A stretch of 64,000 nucleotides of DNA from Lacipirellulaceae bacterium (lineage in GTDB: Bacteria; Planctomycetota; Planctomycetia; Pirellulales; Lacipirellulaceae), in the NCBI GenBank assembly GCA_040218535.1, contig JAVJRG010000008.1:62001-126000 (forward strand). Reading direction: 5' to 3'. Under the pieces are notes generated by a model. That model made no database searches. It saw nothing but the letters and a program-made list of their open reading frames with translations, and had not been told where the DNA came from. Shown one piece after another: positions 8,201 through 15,956 of this stretch. The position numbers were made by a program, and so were the translations under genes. Numbering within the stretch: position 1 is the first letter of the stretch; each line of letters begins with the position of its first letter.

Positions 8201-9016
8201 AACCGGCTTGCGATTGGTGAGCAATGTGAACAGTGTCGCCCCCAAACTATAGACATCCGCGGCAGGTCCCAACTTGTCGTGCTCGCCGCGGGCCTGTTCG
8301 GGGCTCATGTAGTGGGGTGAACCGATTGCCGAGCCCAACTGCGTGGCGTCAACGACACTGCCGGAGCGAGGAACAAGCGGCGATTCGACAGTCGCATCGG
8401 TCGTCGCCTCCTGTGGCGATTCTTCAGTAGCTCCAATTGGTTTCGCAAGTCCCCAATCAACGACCAATGTTTCGCCATACTCACCCAGCATCACATTGCC
8501 CGGCTTTAAGTCGCGATGCAGCACCCCGCGTTGGTGGGCGTAGTAGACGGCGTTGCAGACATCGAGAAATCGCCCCAACAAACGGCGAAGCCTCACCGTA
8601 CGATCCGTTTGGTCGCTCGCCTCTTTGCTTTCGTGAAACTGCTTGATCGCCGTGGCCAGGTTGTCGCCCCGGATGAAACGCATCGCATAGTAAGGCCGTC
8701 CATCCGCAGAAGAGCCGAGTCCATAGATCGGCACGATCCCTGGGTGTTCCAACCCGCCGGTGATTTCTGCTTCTAAGAGGAACCGCGAACGACTGGCTGC
8801 ATCGTCAGCGTACTGCGGCTTGATCTCTTTGAGCGCGACTTCGCGGTCCAGTTCCGTATCGAGGGCGACGGAAACCTTCCCGAGGCCGCCTTCGTCATGG
8901 GGACGAATAATCTGAAACCGCGGACCATCCGAGGAAGGTTTAGGAGCGTTAACATCACCCCCCGAAGAAGGCCCAACGGTGCCGTGAATGTCCTCGCCTC
9001 GTGTCGTATCCGCCAT
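5285..9016 (-). CDS. Membrane Ser/Thr protein kinase with long TPR region
   Basis: A 1243-aa Hanks-type kinase. The catalytic domain spans about residues 34-335: Gly-rich loop GGLGKV (43-48), Lys63 in VALKEI, HRDLKPGN (167-174), and DWG (187-189) in place of DFG, a variant common in planctomycete kinases; SPE (238-240) ends the activation segment. One hydrophobic segment (about 359-381) should cross the inner membrane, followed by a coiled coil (385-428). From about 450 to 1130 there are many 42-residue kinesin-light-chain-like TPR units of the form ALxLHEKTLxLRKKxLGxxHxxT. So the kinase is likely cytoplasmic and the TPR array extracytoplasmic or the reverse, binding partners. GGAG lies 9 nt before the ATG at 9016. 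It lies between gcvPA and gcvPB, an unusual place. Confidence 0.95.
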   Translation of the reverse strand: MADTTRGEDIHGTVGPSSGGDVNAPKPSSDGPRFQIIRPHDEGGLGKVSVALDTELDREVALKEIKPQYADDAASRSRFLLEAEITGGLEHPGIVPIYGLGSSADGRPYYAMRFIRGDNLATAIKQFHESKEASDQTDRTVRLRRLLGRFLDVCNAVYYAHQRGVLHRDLKPGNVMLGEYGETLVVDWGLAKPIGATEESPQEATTDATVESPLVPRSGSVVDATQLGSAIGSPHYMSPEQARGEHDKLGPAADVYSLGATLFTLLTNRKPVEGQTLEEILEAVQKGPSKTARQGNPEIDVALSKICAKAMALETINRYDTVRALADDVERYLADEPVHAFPEPLTRRTRRWMRKHPRLVGSAAATLVAGVVSAATIAGVVSSSNAKLGEKNVELAEANTQLEVARDDALSARDEAVRAKEQAETVSEFLVAAFRAPDPDVAGRHLTVAQVMDWAAEQLDERFADDPQTKASLLFTLANTYEGLGVPEEAETLCEQAVRLWQESLGVDDPMTLRAQHTLANIYADLGEFPKAIALHKKTLELRRKTLGADNAYTISSIDSLAGAYRESGDWKTALPMQEEAVDLAHKVLGAEHLNTLTYVNNLAVSYEAEGRSDEALKLQEQAHEKLAAQLGPNHPDTLASMGNLATSYSSAGNAEKALELQQEVFELMKAQLGPHHPTTLLAMNNLAHTYYGAGDKKKAFLLHEKTQSLMKKHLGADHLYTLKSVLGFAKSYQESGKHAAAIEQLESMLFESHDSLPPFHPLRVRAVELLAESLHRQGQWKKSSQLVQELLKYRVENLGEEDPKTLDASNKFAEALLNLGQSEEALRLHEKTLRLRKKVLGETHTETLVSMHNTAKAYLTTRQLDKAVALYEETLALMRELFGAENINTLTTLSSLASTYQQAGRSEKALSLQKEAFALQRKTLGEDHLETITSKHNLSGIYLLAGRIEEAFPLAIEAKGEFERKLGRDHPLTLESMHLLARLYLNKGQAEKSRELYTETLRLREKVLGVAHPSTLQTMHDLAHLYIALGLLDKAFPLAEEVVKLRREALGYVHPETLSSTDNLAFLCERRAMYSEAQELYGTYATDLQKLGREQDGASILFAIERNAYCLIKQGKHSNAEEPLQWIRETTKGSPDWFVRHDATSLLGEIFLGQNKFAEAEPLLLDSHQNLTKNIASIPIRYRFMVPEATMRLVALYEAWDKPEKAKQLQAELEKWKGLNNKRAPKPEEAESPVEGLNFNFY

Positions 9017-9127
9017 GAGGTACTTCTCCGAGAAAAGAATAGCTGCTCAATAACTATTCTAATATGAACCACGGAGGCACGGAGGACACGGAGTTTTTTA
9101 GACAGGATTTACAAGATGAACAGCAAG

Positions 9128-9199
9128 GTAGGGTATGCCGAGGAACGAGGCATACCATGAACTTGTAATCGGTATGCCTCGTATCTCGGCATACCCTAC
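9128..9199. repeat. Paired hairpin repeat (GGTATGCC family)
   Basis: Arms 9128-9156 and 9171-9199 are inverted 29-nt copies with two mismatches; each arm folds through GGTATGCC/GGCATACC. The same family is at 17486-17560. The flanks (9060-9090 and 9205-9235) carry a second degenerate inverted motif built on CCACGGAGG and TCCGTGG. The whole 9017-9239 gap holds no gene and lies between gcvPA and the kinase. Confidence 0.85.
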
Positions 9200-9239
9200 A
9201 TGAAAATCCGTGTCATCCGTGAAATCCGTGGCCAAAAAC

Positions 9240-10619
9240 TCAGCTCACCGCAAGTGTTGGCGTTGACTCGTCACTGTGCTTGCCCGAGAGTGCCGCGACT
9301 AACCCGTCCATTTCGGCCTTCGTACGCTTCTCGGTCACGGCAACAAGCAGGCAATCGTTGAGTTCCGGGTACCAAGCTCCAAGCGGCACGCCCGCCATGT
9401 AGCCAGCGTCAAGGGCGGTCTTAACCAGTTCATCGACTTGGCCTTCCGCGTCGCGGATGACGAACTCTTTGAAGGTGGAGGCTGTGAACGCCAAGCTAAA
9501 GCGTTCATGTTGGCAGAGTTGGTCGGCCAAGTAGTGAGACTTTTGTAAACAGAGATTAGCAGTTTCTTTGAGTCCCTGCGGGCCTAGTTGCGAAAGATAA
9601 ACACTCGCACGCACGGCAAACAACGCTTGGTTACTGCAAACGTTGCTTGTCGCCTTGTCGCGGCGAATATGTTGCTCGCGAGTTTGCAAAGTAAGGACAA
9701 AGCAGCGGTTGCCGCGGCGGTCGGTAGTTTCGCCGACGATTCGCCCTGGCATTCTCCGGACGAGCTTCTCATCGCAGGCCATGATCCCTAGTACCGGACC
9801 ACCATAATGCATTGGCGTTCCTAGCGATTGCCCCTCCGCGACGGCAATGTTCGCTCCGTAGTCGCCCGGCCGTTTCAAGATTCCTAGAGAGATCGGGTCG
9901 AACACCGAGATCAACAACGCGCCCGCCTCGCTGGCCGTCTTCGCCACCGCTTCAGCATCTTCAACACAACCGAAGAAATTCGGCTGCTGCAGAACAACCG
10001 CGGCTGTCTGATCGTTAACGACGCTGGCCAATTCGTCAGCGTCGATGACGCCCGCAGGGCAGGGCAGGGTGACCAGCTCGACGCCAAGATTTTTCAGATA
10101 AGTCGCGATCGTCTGACGGTATTCGGGATGCAAGTTCGAAGGCACAACCACGTTCCCTGTGCGGCGCGAGGAACTGATCGCCATGAGGACCGCCTCGGCG
10201 GTGCTGCTGGCACCGTCGTAAAGGCTACTGTTGGAGACTTCCATCCCCGTAAGCCGGCAGATGAGCGACTGATACTCGAACATCGCCTGCAAGTTGCCCT
10301 GGCTTGCTTCGGCTTGGTAAGGCGTGTAGGAGGTGTAGAACTCGCTGCGACCGCCAATCGCATCAACCACGGCGGGAATGTGGTGATCGTAGGAGCCACC
10401 CCCCAAGAAGCAAACCGCTTGCCCGGCATGTGTGTTTTTCGAAGCCAGCTCCGCTAAGTGCTGATCAAGTTCCAACTCCGAAAGCGCAGGAGGCAACGCC
10501 AATGGTCGTGCGAGCTTCAGCTCGCCGGGAATCGGTTCAAAAAGTTCCTCAATCGATTGAACGCCAATCGCGGCGAGCATCGCTTCTTGATCTTCGGGCG
10601 TATTGTAGAGATAGGGCAC
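9240..10619 (-). CDS. gcvPA: Glycine dehydrogenase (decarboxylating) subunit 1
   Basis: A 459-aa subunit pairing with GcvPB in glycine decarboxylase. N-terminal MPYLYNTPEDQEAMLAAIG, CFLGGGSYDHHIPAVVD, FYTSYTPYQAEASQGNLQ and SLYDGASSTAEAVLM are family signatures; the length is normal. The start is GTG at 10619, with AAGG seven to eight bases upstream, and it lies 3 nt after the gcvH stop, so the two are translationally linked. It is in the same order (T-H-PA) as in Bacillus and many other bacteria, but gcvPB is displaced by the kinase gene. Confidence 0.97.
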   Translation of the reverse strand: MPYLYNTPEDQEAMLAAIGVQSIEELFEPIPGELKLARPLALPPALSELELDQHLAELASKNTHAGQAVCFLGGGSYDHHIPAVVDAIGGRSEFYTSYTPYQAEASQGNLQAMFEYQSLICRLTGMEVSNSSLYDGASSTAEAVLMAISSSRRTGNVVVPSNLHPEYRQTIATYLKNLGVELVTLPCPAGVIDADELASVVNDQTAAVVLQQPNFFGCVEDAEAVAKTASEAGALLISVFDPISLGILKRPGDYGANIAVAEGQSLGTPMHYGGPVLGIMACDEKLVRRMPGRIVGETTDRRGNRCFVLTLQTREQHIRRDKATSNVCSNQALFAVRASVYLSQLGPQGLKETANLCLQKSHYLADQLCQHERFSLAFTASTFKEFVIRDAEGQVDELVKTALDAGYMAGVPLGAWYPELNDCLLVAVTEKRTKAEMDGLVAALSGKHSDESTPTLAVS

Positions 10620-10622
10620 AGC

Positions 10623-11015
10623 TCAACCTTCTTCTTGGCACTGCTTCTGATAAGCCGCGTAGTCCAACAAGTGATCCGTACTGGCGTCGCTGACTTTAAT
10701 TTTAGCGATCCAACCCTCTTCGTAGGGCGAGTCGCTCAACTTCTCCAGCGTATCGGGTAGCGATTCATTGACCGCGATCACCTCGCCAGCAACGGGGGCG
10801 TAGACATCACTGACCGCTTTTACGGACTCAACTTCACAAAAGGCTTCTTCGGCACTGACCTGCTTGCCTACGGTCGGGAGTTCCATGAACACGAGGTCCG
10901 TTAGCGCTTCGACTGCGAATGCGCTGATGCCAACGATGGCGACCTGGGCACCATCCTCCTCAGCGATCGAAACCCATTCGTGCGTTTTGGCGAAATGCAA
11001 GTCTTCTGGATTCAC
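10623..11015 (-). CDS. gcvH: Glycine cleavage system H protein
   Basis: A 130-aa lipoyl carrier that shuttles the aminomethyl group between P, T and L proteins. The lipoylated lysine is in EVESVKAVSDVYAP; HEWVSI near the N-terminus and a C-terminal EEGWIAKIKV complete the hybrid barrel. I set the start at GTG 11015 because AAAGGA (11024-11029) is 8 nt upstream and the protein then begins NPEDLHFAKTHEW. A longer frame beginning at 11057 reads MPPKGGTTN, which is only the translated hairpin repeat at 11031-11055 and should not be annotated. Confidence 0.96.
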   Translation of the reverse strand: MNPEDLHFAKTHEWVSIAEEDGAQVAIVGISAFAVEALTDLVFMELPTVGKQVSAEEAFCEVESVKAVSDVYAPVAGEVIAVNESLPDTLEKLSDSPYEEGWIAKIKVSDASTDHLLDYAAYQKQCQEEG

Positions 11016-11030
11016 TGTATTAGTCCTTTT

Positions 11031-11110
11031 GTTTGTAGTTCCGCCTTTAGGCGGCAAGGTGCTGGAAGAGGTGTTTATATGTGAGGCCGCCTAAAGGCGG
11101 AACTACGAAC
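11031..11110. repeat. Paired hairpin repeat between gcvT and gcvH
   Basis: Arms 11031-11055 and 11086-11110 are inverted copies of 25 nt with one mismatch, same family as 3621-3699. The right arm overlaps the 3' end of gcvT and supplies its TAG stop codon (complement 11103-11105). The left arm, read in frame, produces a false N-terminal extension of GcvH. Confidence 0.9.
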
Positions 11111-12260
11111 TCGCTCGCTTGTAAAACGGTAACTTCACGATTCTCGCAGCATGCTGCTTCCCTCGAATATCAACGGCAAGCTCGGTCCCCAGCTTGGCGA
11201 ACTCACGCTCGACATAGGCCATTGCTATCGGCTTCTCAAGCGTCGGCGAAAAAGTGCCACTGGTCACTTCCCCAACAACCTTCTCGCCGCTGATGACCTT
11301 TGCTCCCTCGCGCGCGGGACGCTTGCCTTCAATCTCTAGTCCCACTCGCCCCGATAGATTCTCATCCGAAACTGCTGCAGCAACTGCTTTGCTACCCACG
11401 AACTCTCGGCCCTTAGCGTTGACCGCAAAAGTCAGTCCCGCTTGCACAGGATTGATTTCTTCGGAAAGCTCGTGGCCGTAGAGCGGCATCGCGGCTTCGA
11501 GACGAAGTGTGTCGCGGGCGGCTAAACCGCAAGCGAGGGCCCTGGCTTTCTCGCCGACACTGAGTAAAAGGTTCCAAATCGGTTCAGCGTAGTTGGCGGA
11601 ACAAATAATCTCGGCCCCGTCCTCGCCAGTGTACCCGGTGCGGCTGAGGTAGCAGGGCTTGTCTTCGACTTCGGTGTAGGTGCCGTGGTAGTTCTTCAAC
11701 TCGGTCAGCTCGAAATCGACTAGAGGGTCCAGCAGTTCAATCGCCTTCGGTCCTTGCACGGCGATCATTGCCGTGACGACGGTCAGGTCCGTCATCCGGA
11801 CTGTTTCGTCCTCAGCAGGCGGGTTCTGTTTCAGATAGTCGCGAAGGGAATCGACGATTTTCTCTCGATTGCTCGCGTTGACGACCAATTGAAAAGCGGG
11901 TTGGTCGACGCCTACTTCGCTAGCCTCAGCTTGATCGAGCAGACGGTACACCAGGACGTCGTCTAGAATGCCACCGTCCTCGCGGCAAACCAGCGAGTAG
12001 CGGATTTGCCCAGGCTGCATGTCGGTCACACGGCGTGTGAGCAGCCGGTCGAGTAAGCCTTCAGAACCGGCTCCCGAAAACTGGAGCCGCCCCATGTGCG
12101 AAACGTCAAACAGACCAAGCCGCTCTCGCACGGCGGTGTGCTCTTCGACGATCGACGTGTACTGCACCGGCATCGACCAGCCGGCGAAATCGACCATGCG
12201 TCCGCCATGTTCAGCGTGCCAGTCGTGAAGCGGGGTCTGCAGCAGCGTTTCCGTACTCAT
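11103..12260 (-). CDS. gcvT: Aminomethyltransferase, glycine cleavage T protein
   Basis: A 385-aa tetrahydrofolate-dependent enzyme that releases ammonia from aminomethyl-GcvH and forms methylene-THF. Signatures are TPLHDWHAEHGGRMVDFAGW, LFDVSHMGRL, SRTGYTGEDGAEI and LACGLAARDTLRLEAAMPLYG. The family's usual length is 360-375 aa. The last residues (YKRASS) end in a stop codon that lies inside a hairpin repeat. The gene begins only 31 nt after the rnr stop, so read-through from rnr is possible. It heads the gcvT-gcvH-gcvPA group. Confidence 0.97.
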   Translation of the reverse strand: MSTETLLQTPLHDWHAEHGGRMVDFAGWSMPVQYTSIVEEHTAVRERLGLFDVSHMGRLQFSGAGSEGLLDRLLTRRVTDMQPGQIRYSLVCREDGGILDDVLVYRLLDQAEASEVGVDQPAFQLVVNASNREKIVDSLRDYLKQNPPAEDETVRMTDLTVVTAMIAVQGPKAIELLDPLVDFELTELKNYHGTYTEVEDKPCYLSRTGYTGEDGAEIICSANYAEPIWNLLLSVGEKARALACGLAARDTLRLEAAMPLYGHELSEEINPVQAGLTFAVNAKGREFVGSKAVAAAVSDENLSGRVGLEIEGKRPAREGAKVISGEKVVGEVTSGTFSPTLEKPIAMAYVEREFAKLGTELAVDIRGKQHAARIVKLPFYKRASS

Positions 12261-12272
12261 GACTGCATTTTA

Positions 12273-12300
12273 GCCGTTTACGGCTTAGCCGCTAGCGGCG
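12273..12300. repeat. Hairpin repeat at the 3' end of rnr
   Basis: A perfect 12-bp palindrome GCCGCTAGCGGC and the hairpin AGCCG/CGGCT lie side by side. The palindrome contains the TAG stop codon of rnr (complement 12292-12294). It is one of several hairpins in this window that carry a gene's stop codon. Confidence 0.7.
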
Positions 12301-14508
12301 TCGTTTCTTCTTGTGCTTTCCCTTCTGCTTCGATCGCTTGGCGTTCTTGACAATGCGGAAGTCGAGTTCCCGTTTGTCCAAATCCACAGACGCCACCTCG
12401 ATTTTCACTTTGTCGCCTAGGCGGAACGTATTCCCCGAACGGAACCCGGTGAGCACATGCCCGCTGCGGTCGTACTTGTAATGGTCGTCATCCAGCGAAC
12501 TGATGTGGACCAGCCCTTCGGCGGGGATTTGCGTTGCCGTGACGAACATGCCGAAGCTTTCCACGCCCGTGACGATGCCGTCCATTTTCTTGCCGACTTT
12601 GTCTTCAAAATACGCAAGCAGCTTCACTTTGGTGAGTTCCCGCTCGGCGTTGGTGGCACGTTGCTCTCGCTCGCTACAGTGATCGCCCAGCGAGAGAATC
12701 GCTTGATACTCCTGAACCGGTTTCTTGCCTTCGGCCAAAGCTTCGATCAAACGGTGGATCGTCAAATCGGGATAGCGGCGAATCGGCGACGTGAAATGGC
12801 AATAGCAATCGGTCGCCAACGCGAAGTGTCCTTCATCTTCGGGACTGTAGATCGCCTTTTGCATCGATCGTAGCGTCGCAAAGTTGACGGCGTGCTGGCG
12901 TGGGTCGTCCTTGACTTGGTTCAAAAGGTCTTGCAAAGCGAAGCGACTGGAAAGGTCTTCGGTTTTCAGCCCCAAAGCTTTCACAAATTCAGTCAGCGCT
13001 TTCAAACGCCGTGGGTCGGGCGCTCCGTGAACACGCCGCAGGAATATCAGCCCTTCATCGGCCAGACGTTCCGCCACGGCAATGTTCGCCGACAGCATGA
13101 ACTCCTCGATGATCTGGTGACTCTCGGTGTTCTCTTGCAGATGCGCCCCGCTAACGCGACCGTCCTTATCGAGATCAATTTCCAACTCCGGCATGTGCAG
13201 CTCAAGCGCACCCCGTTTGAACCGCCGCTTTCGCAGCATCATCGCTAACGTGTGCATATCGCCCAACAAGCGGTGGACTTCAGGAGTGAGTTTTGACTTC
13301 CAATCCTGCGGGTCAGCCAGATACTCGTCCACTTCTTCGTAGGTGAACCGCCGGCAGCTCTTGATGGCGCCTTTATAGACGTCCGTACCAATGCGAACTC
13401 CTTGAGGATCAAATTCAATCTTCGCGGTCACGCAGTATCGCACCCGATCCGGCTGCAAGCTCGCCAGATTGTTGGAGATGATCTCCGGCAGCATCGGAAT
13501 CACGCGGTCGGGCAGATAAACGCTCGTCGCTCGGTCGCGTGCCTCGCGGTCGAGCGGTGTCTTCGGCTGAACGAAGTGGGAAACGTCGGCGATGTGTACG
13601 CCCAGCAACCAATGCCCGTTTTCAAGCCTTTCGAGCGAAATCGCGTCATCGAAATCACGCGCTGTGAGCGGGTCGATGGTGATGACCGTTTCACCGGTGA
13701 AGTCGGTTCGGTTTTCAGGGATCGACTCGTCGAACTTGACAGCCCTGTCGCGGGCTTCCTCGAGTGCGTCCTCAGAGAAATCACCCGGCAGGTTGAATTC
13801 GTGAATGACCGAAATCGTATCAACGCCCGGCTGCCCACGCTGGCCGAGAATGTCAACAATCACCCCCTCGCCGTCACGGACGTTCGAGGGGAAGCGAACC
13901 ATCTCCATGACGACTTTATCGTCGGTGCGAGCCCCCTTCGCCCCGGGGTCGCCCACGTAGATGGGTTTGGTGAAGACGCCGCCATCGACTTGCACAAGCG
14001 CCATATCGGCCTGCTCGAAATACGTTCCCACGAACCGATTGGTCGCCCGTTCGACAATGTCGATCACGCGACCTTCGGGTTTGCCCTTACGCCCGAGTTT
14101 GCCGTCGAGGCGAATCCGGACCGTGTCGCCACTGGCCGCATCGCCGGCAGCATTCGCGGGGACGAAAATATCGGAGTCACGACCCTCGCTCTTGGCGGTC
14201 CCTTCAGGGCGGACAAAACCGTACCCGCTGTCGTTCCGCCTGAACACGCCAGTGATGTGCTTGGGTCGTTTGTTCTTCGCCGGCTGCTTGCCGACTTTCG
14301 AAGCAGGGTGATCTTCCTTCACCGGGCAAACGAGATGACTCGGTCCGTAGGCAAGTTCCTTTTCGCGGACGAGCTTCTTCACTTCCTTCTTAACGCGGGA
14401 AACATCGTCGTTCTCCAGCCCAAGCTTCTTGGCGATGACTTTTGGTTTGACGGGGCGGTAACGCTCGTCATTGACGTGGCGGAGAATGGCTTCGCGGAGG
14501 TTTGACAT
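12292..14508 (-). CDS. rnr: Ribonuclease R
   Basis: A 738-aa processive 3'-5' exoribonuclease able to degrade structured RNA. Domain order: N-terminal winged helix (1-60), cold-shock domains (about 80-230), RNB catalytic domain (about 250-580) with the metal-binding Asp cluster DPLTARDFDDAISLE and GVHIADVSHFV, then an S1 domain (DGIVTGVESFGMFV) and a short basic tail KQKGKHKKKRRR. Length and order are standard. It lies next to another 3'-5' exonuclease gene (YhaM type), so this is an RNA-decay locus. Its stop codon is inside a hairpin repeat. Confidence 0.97.
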   Translation of the reverse strand: MSNLREAILRHVNDERYRPVKPKVIAKKLGLENDDVSRVKKEVKKLVREKELAYGPSHLVCPVKEDHPASKVGKQPAKNKRPKHITGVFRRNDSGYGFVRPEGTAKSEGRDSDIFVPANAAGDAASGDTVRIRLDGKLGRKGKPEGRVIDIVERATNRFVGTYFEQADMALVQVDGGVFTKPIYVGDPGAKGARTDDKVVMEMVRFPSNVRDGEGVIVDILGQRGQPGVDTISVIHEFNLPGDFSEDALEEARDRAVKFDESIPENRTDFTGETVITIDPLTARDFDDAISLERLENGHWLLGVHIADVSHFVQPKTPLDREARDRATSVYLPDRVIPMLPEIISNNLASLQPDRVRYCVTAKIEFDPQGVRIGTDVYKGAIKSCRRFTYEEVDEYLADPQDWKSKLTPEVHRLLGDMHTLAMMLRKRRFKRGALELHMPELEIDLDKDGRVSGAHLQENTESHQIIEEFMLSANIAVAERLADEGLIFLRRVHGAPDPRRLKALTEFVKALGLKTEDLSSRFALQDLLNQVKDDPRQHAVNFATLRSMQKAIYSPEDEGHFALATDCYCHFTSPIRRYPDLTIHRLIEALAEGKKPVQEYQAILSLGDHCSEREQRATNAERELTKVKLLAYFEDKVGKKMDGIVTGVESFGMFVTATQIPAEGLVHISSLDDDHYKYDRSGHVLTGFRSGNTFRLGDKVKIEVASVDLDKRELDFRIVKNAKRSKQKGKHKKKRRR

Positions 14509-14527
14509 AATCTAGAACTTCTTATTT

Positions 14528-14712
14528 TGGCGCAAAGACGCGAAGGACGCGGAGAATCGCAAAGAGATAAATATTGAGCCACAGATGAACACGGATAATC
14601 ACAGATGATTATTTCGAGATGAAAACAAACGAGTCAGCAGAATCAAAGTATTTGGATTAGTTCTTAGGAGTTTCTCAGCGCTTCTTTGCGTCCTTAGCGC
14701 CTTTGCGTCAAA
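14528..14712. repeat. Imperfect long-range inverted repeat upstream of rnr
   Basis: GGCGCAAAGACGCGAAGGAC near 14528 is the degenerate reverse complement of GCGTCCTTAGCGCCTTTGCG at about 14688-14708. Between them is another degenerate motif (CCACAGATGAACACGGATAA). Similar phrases recur around 9067-9235 and 23940-23970 and look like decayed dispersed repeats. No gene is present in 14509-14724. Confidence 0.5.
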
Positions 14713-14724
14713 CACTATTAGCTA

Positions 14725-15699
14725 TCAAGACTGACTAACTTCCCCTTTGTACAACTTCCGCCCGATCTGCGAGAAGTATTGCGTCCACGGGCTGTCGACG
14801 TTGGGGCAATCTTTCATCAGTTGCGTGAAGCTGGCCATCTTGGCGTCGAAGTTGTCGAGGTGGTGCAGGGCAACCGCTTCAAGGGTCATCGGCAGCTTGC
14901 TGCTGCCATACTCGTACTGACCATGGTGGCTGAGGATCATGTGCTTGATCTCGACGATCAGCTTCTCCGGCAACGGCATGCCATCTTTCTTCACCGCCTC
15001 GGCGCACTTTTGGTCAACCATGGTGAGCGCCATCGCCATGTGTCCCAGGAGTTGGCCCTCGTCGCTGTAGGCGATGTCGCGGACGTAGGTCAGCTCGTCC
15101 ACTTTGGCGGCATCGTGCAAGAAGACTCCCAGCAACAGCTTGTCACCATCAAGGTCGGGATAGCGGGGAGCGACCAGCAATGCCAATTCGGCAAGGCTCA
15201 GCACATGATCGAGCAAGCCGCCTTGATAGGCGTGGTGATTCTTCATCCCCGCGGGGGCGCGGCAGAACTTCTCCATGAACACTTCGTCATCAAGAAATGC
15301 CGCTGCGAGTCGCGCGACCGGGGCTGACTTGATGCCGCGCATGATTTCTTCGAATCGTTCGCGCATCTTTGTGATCTCGCCCGTTTCGAGCGTCATGTAG
15401 TCAGACTCGTCCACCTCGTCTGGCCGCGCTCGACGAATCCGGTTGGCGATCAGTTGGACATTCCCCTGAAAGAGCTGCGTCGCGCCGTCCACATAGACGT
15501 AGTCGCCGTTCTCGAACGCTTTATAATCGTCCTCGCTAGCATTCCACATCCGGGCCTGCACGGCACCACTGCGGTCGGAAAGCTCGACCTGCAAATAGAG
15601 GTTGCCGTTCCGGTTGGGACGAAGCTGCTTCTCGGAAGCGAGGAATACCTGTTGAACTTGAGCGTTGTGGCCAAGCTGACTAACGAATTGACGTTCCAT
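14725..15699 (-). CDS. YhaM-type 3'-5' exoribonuclease (OB fold + HD domain)
   Basis: A 324-aa protein with an N-terminal OB-fold nucleic-acid-binding domain (about 15-95; GNLYLQVELSDRSGAVQARMW) and a metal-dependent HD phosphohydrolase domain (about 150-310; HHAYQGGLLDHVLSLAEL, LLGVFLHDAAKVDEL, MILSHHGQYEYGS). This arrangement is that of YhaM/CBF1 family exoribonucleases of Gram-positive bacteria, which trim RNA from the 3' end. Length matches (about 315 aa). It is upstream of rnr on the same strand. Confidence 0.88.
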   Translation of the reverse strand: MERQFVSQLGHNAQVQQVFLASEKQLRPNRNGNLYLQVELSDRSGAVQARMWNASEDDYKAFENGDYVYVDGATQLFQGNVQLIANRIRRARPDEVDESDYMTLETGEITKMRERFEEIMRGIKSAPVARLAAAFLDDEVFMEKFCRAPAGMKNHHAYQGGLLDHVLSLAELALLVAPRYPDLDGDKLLLGVFLHDAAKVDELTYVRDIAYSDEGQLLGHMAMALTMVDQKCAEAVKKDGMPLPEKLIVEIKHMILSHHGQYEYGSSKLPMTLEAVALHHLDNFDAKMASFTQLMKDCPNVDSPWTQYFSQIGRKLYKGEVSQS

Positions 15700-15752
15700 G
15701 TGGATAGGGGTTTGGAATTAGGGGCGAGTGCTGTGAAGAATTGAAGGCAGCC

Positions 15753-15769
15753 GCGAGCTAACAGCTCGC
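15753..15769. repeat. Small hairpin repeat (GCnnGCT-AAC-AGCnnGC family)
   Basis: GCGAGCT pairs with AGCTCGC around an AAC loop. Relatives are at 57673-57689 (stem GCAGGCT/AGCCTGC) and 62335-62351. Between family members the stem bases change in pairs. The surrounding 15700-15956 region also has a short inverted repeat (15719-15731 with 15928-15940) but no gene. Confidence 0.7.
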
Positions 15770-15956
15770 CGGAGCATGGCCAAACAAGCATCCTACCAGA
15801 ACCAGTCGAACAAAGCTGGGGGCGATTACGCGTTTCAAGGCAGTTCTTCCTTGTTTAGAATGCTGTGTTTGCTGACGCTGCGGCGACCGAGTTTGGTCGC
15901 GGCTGTCATGAATGTCGTCAAGCGAACACTCGCCCCTAACCCCTCGCACCTCGCCC

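Noticed and set aside
11016-11057. Longer GcvH N-terminus MPPKGGTTN
   Set aside because: It is the translation of a hairpin repeat; GTG 11015 has an ideal ribosome site.
13402-14505. 367-codon plus-strand frame opposite rnr
   Set aside because: It is the antisense shadow of rnr, with no domain.
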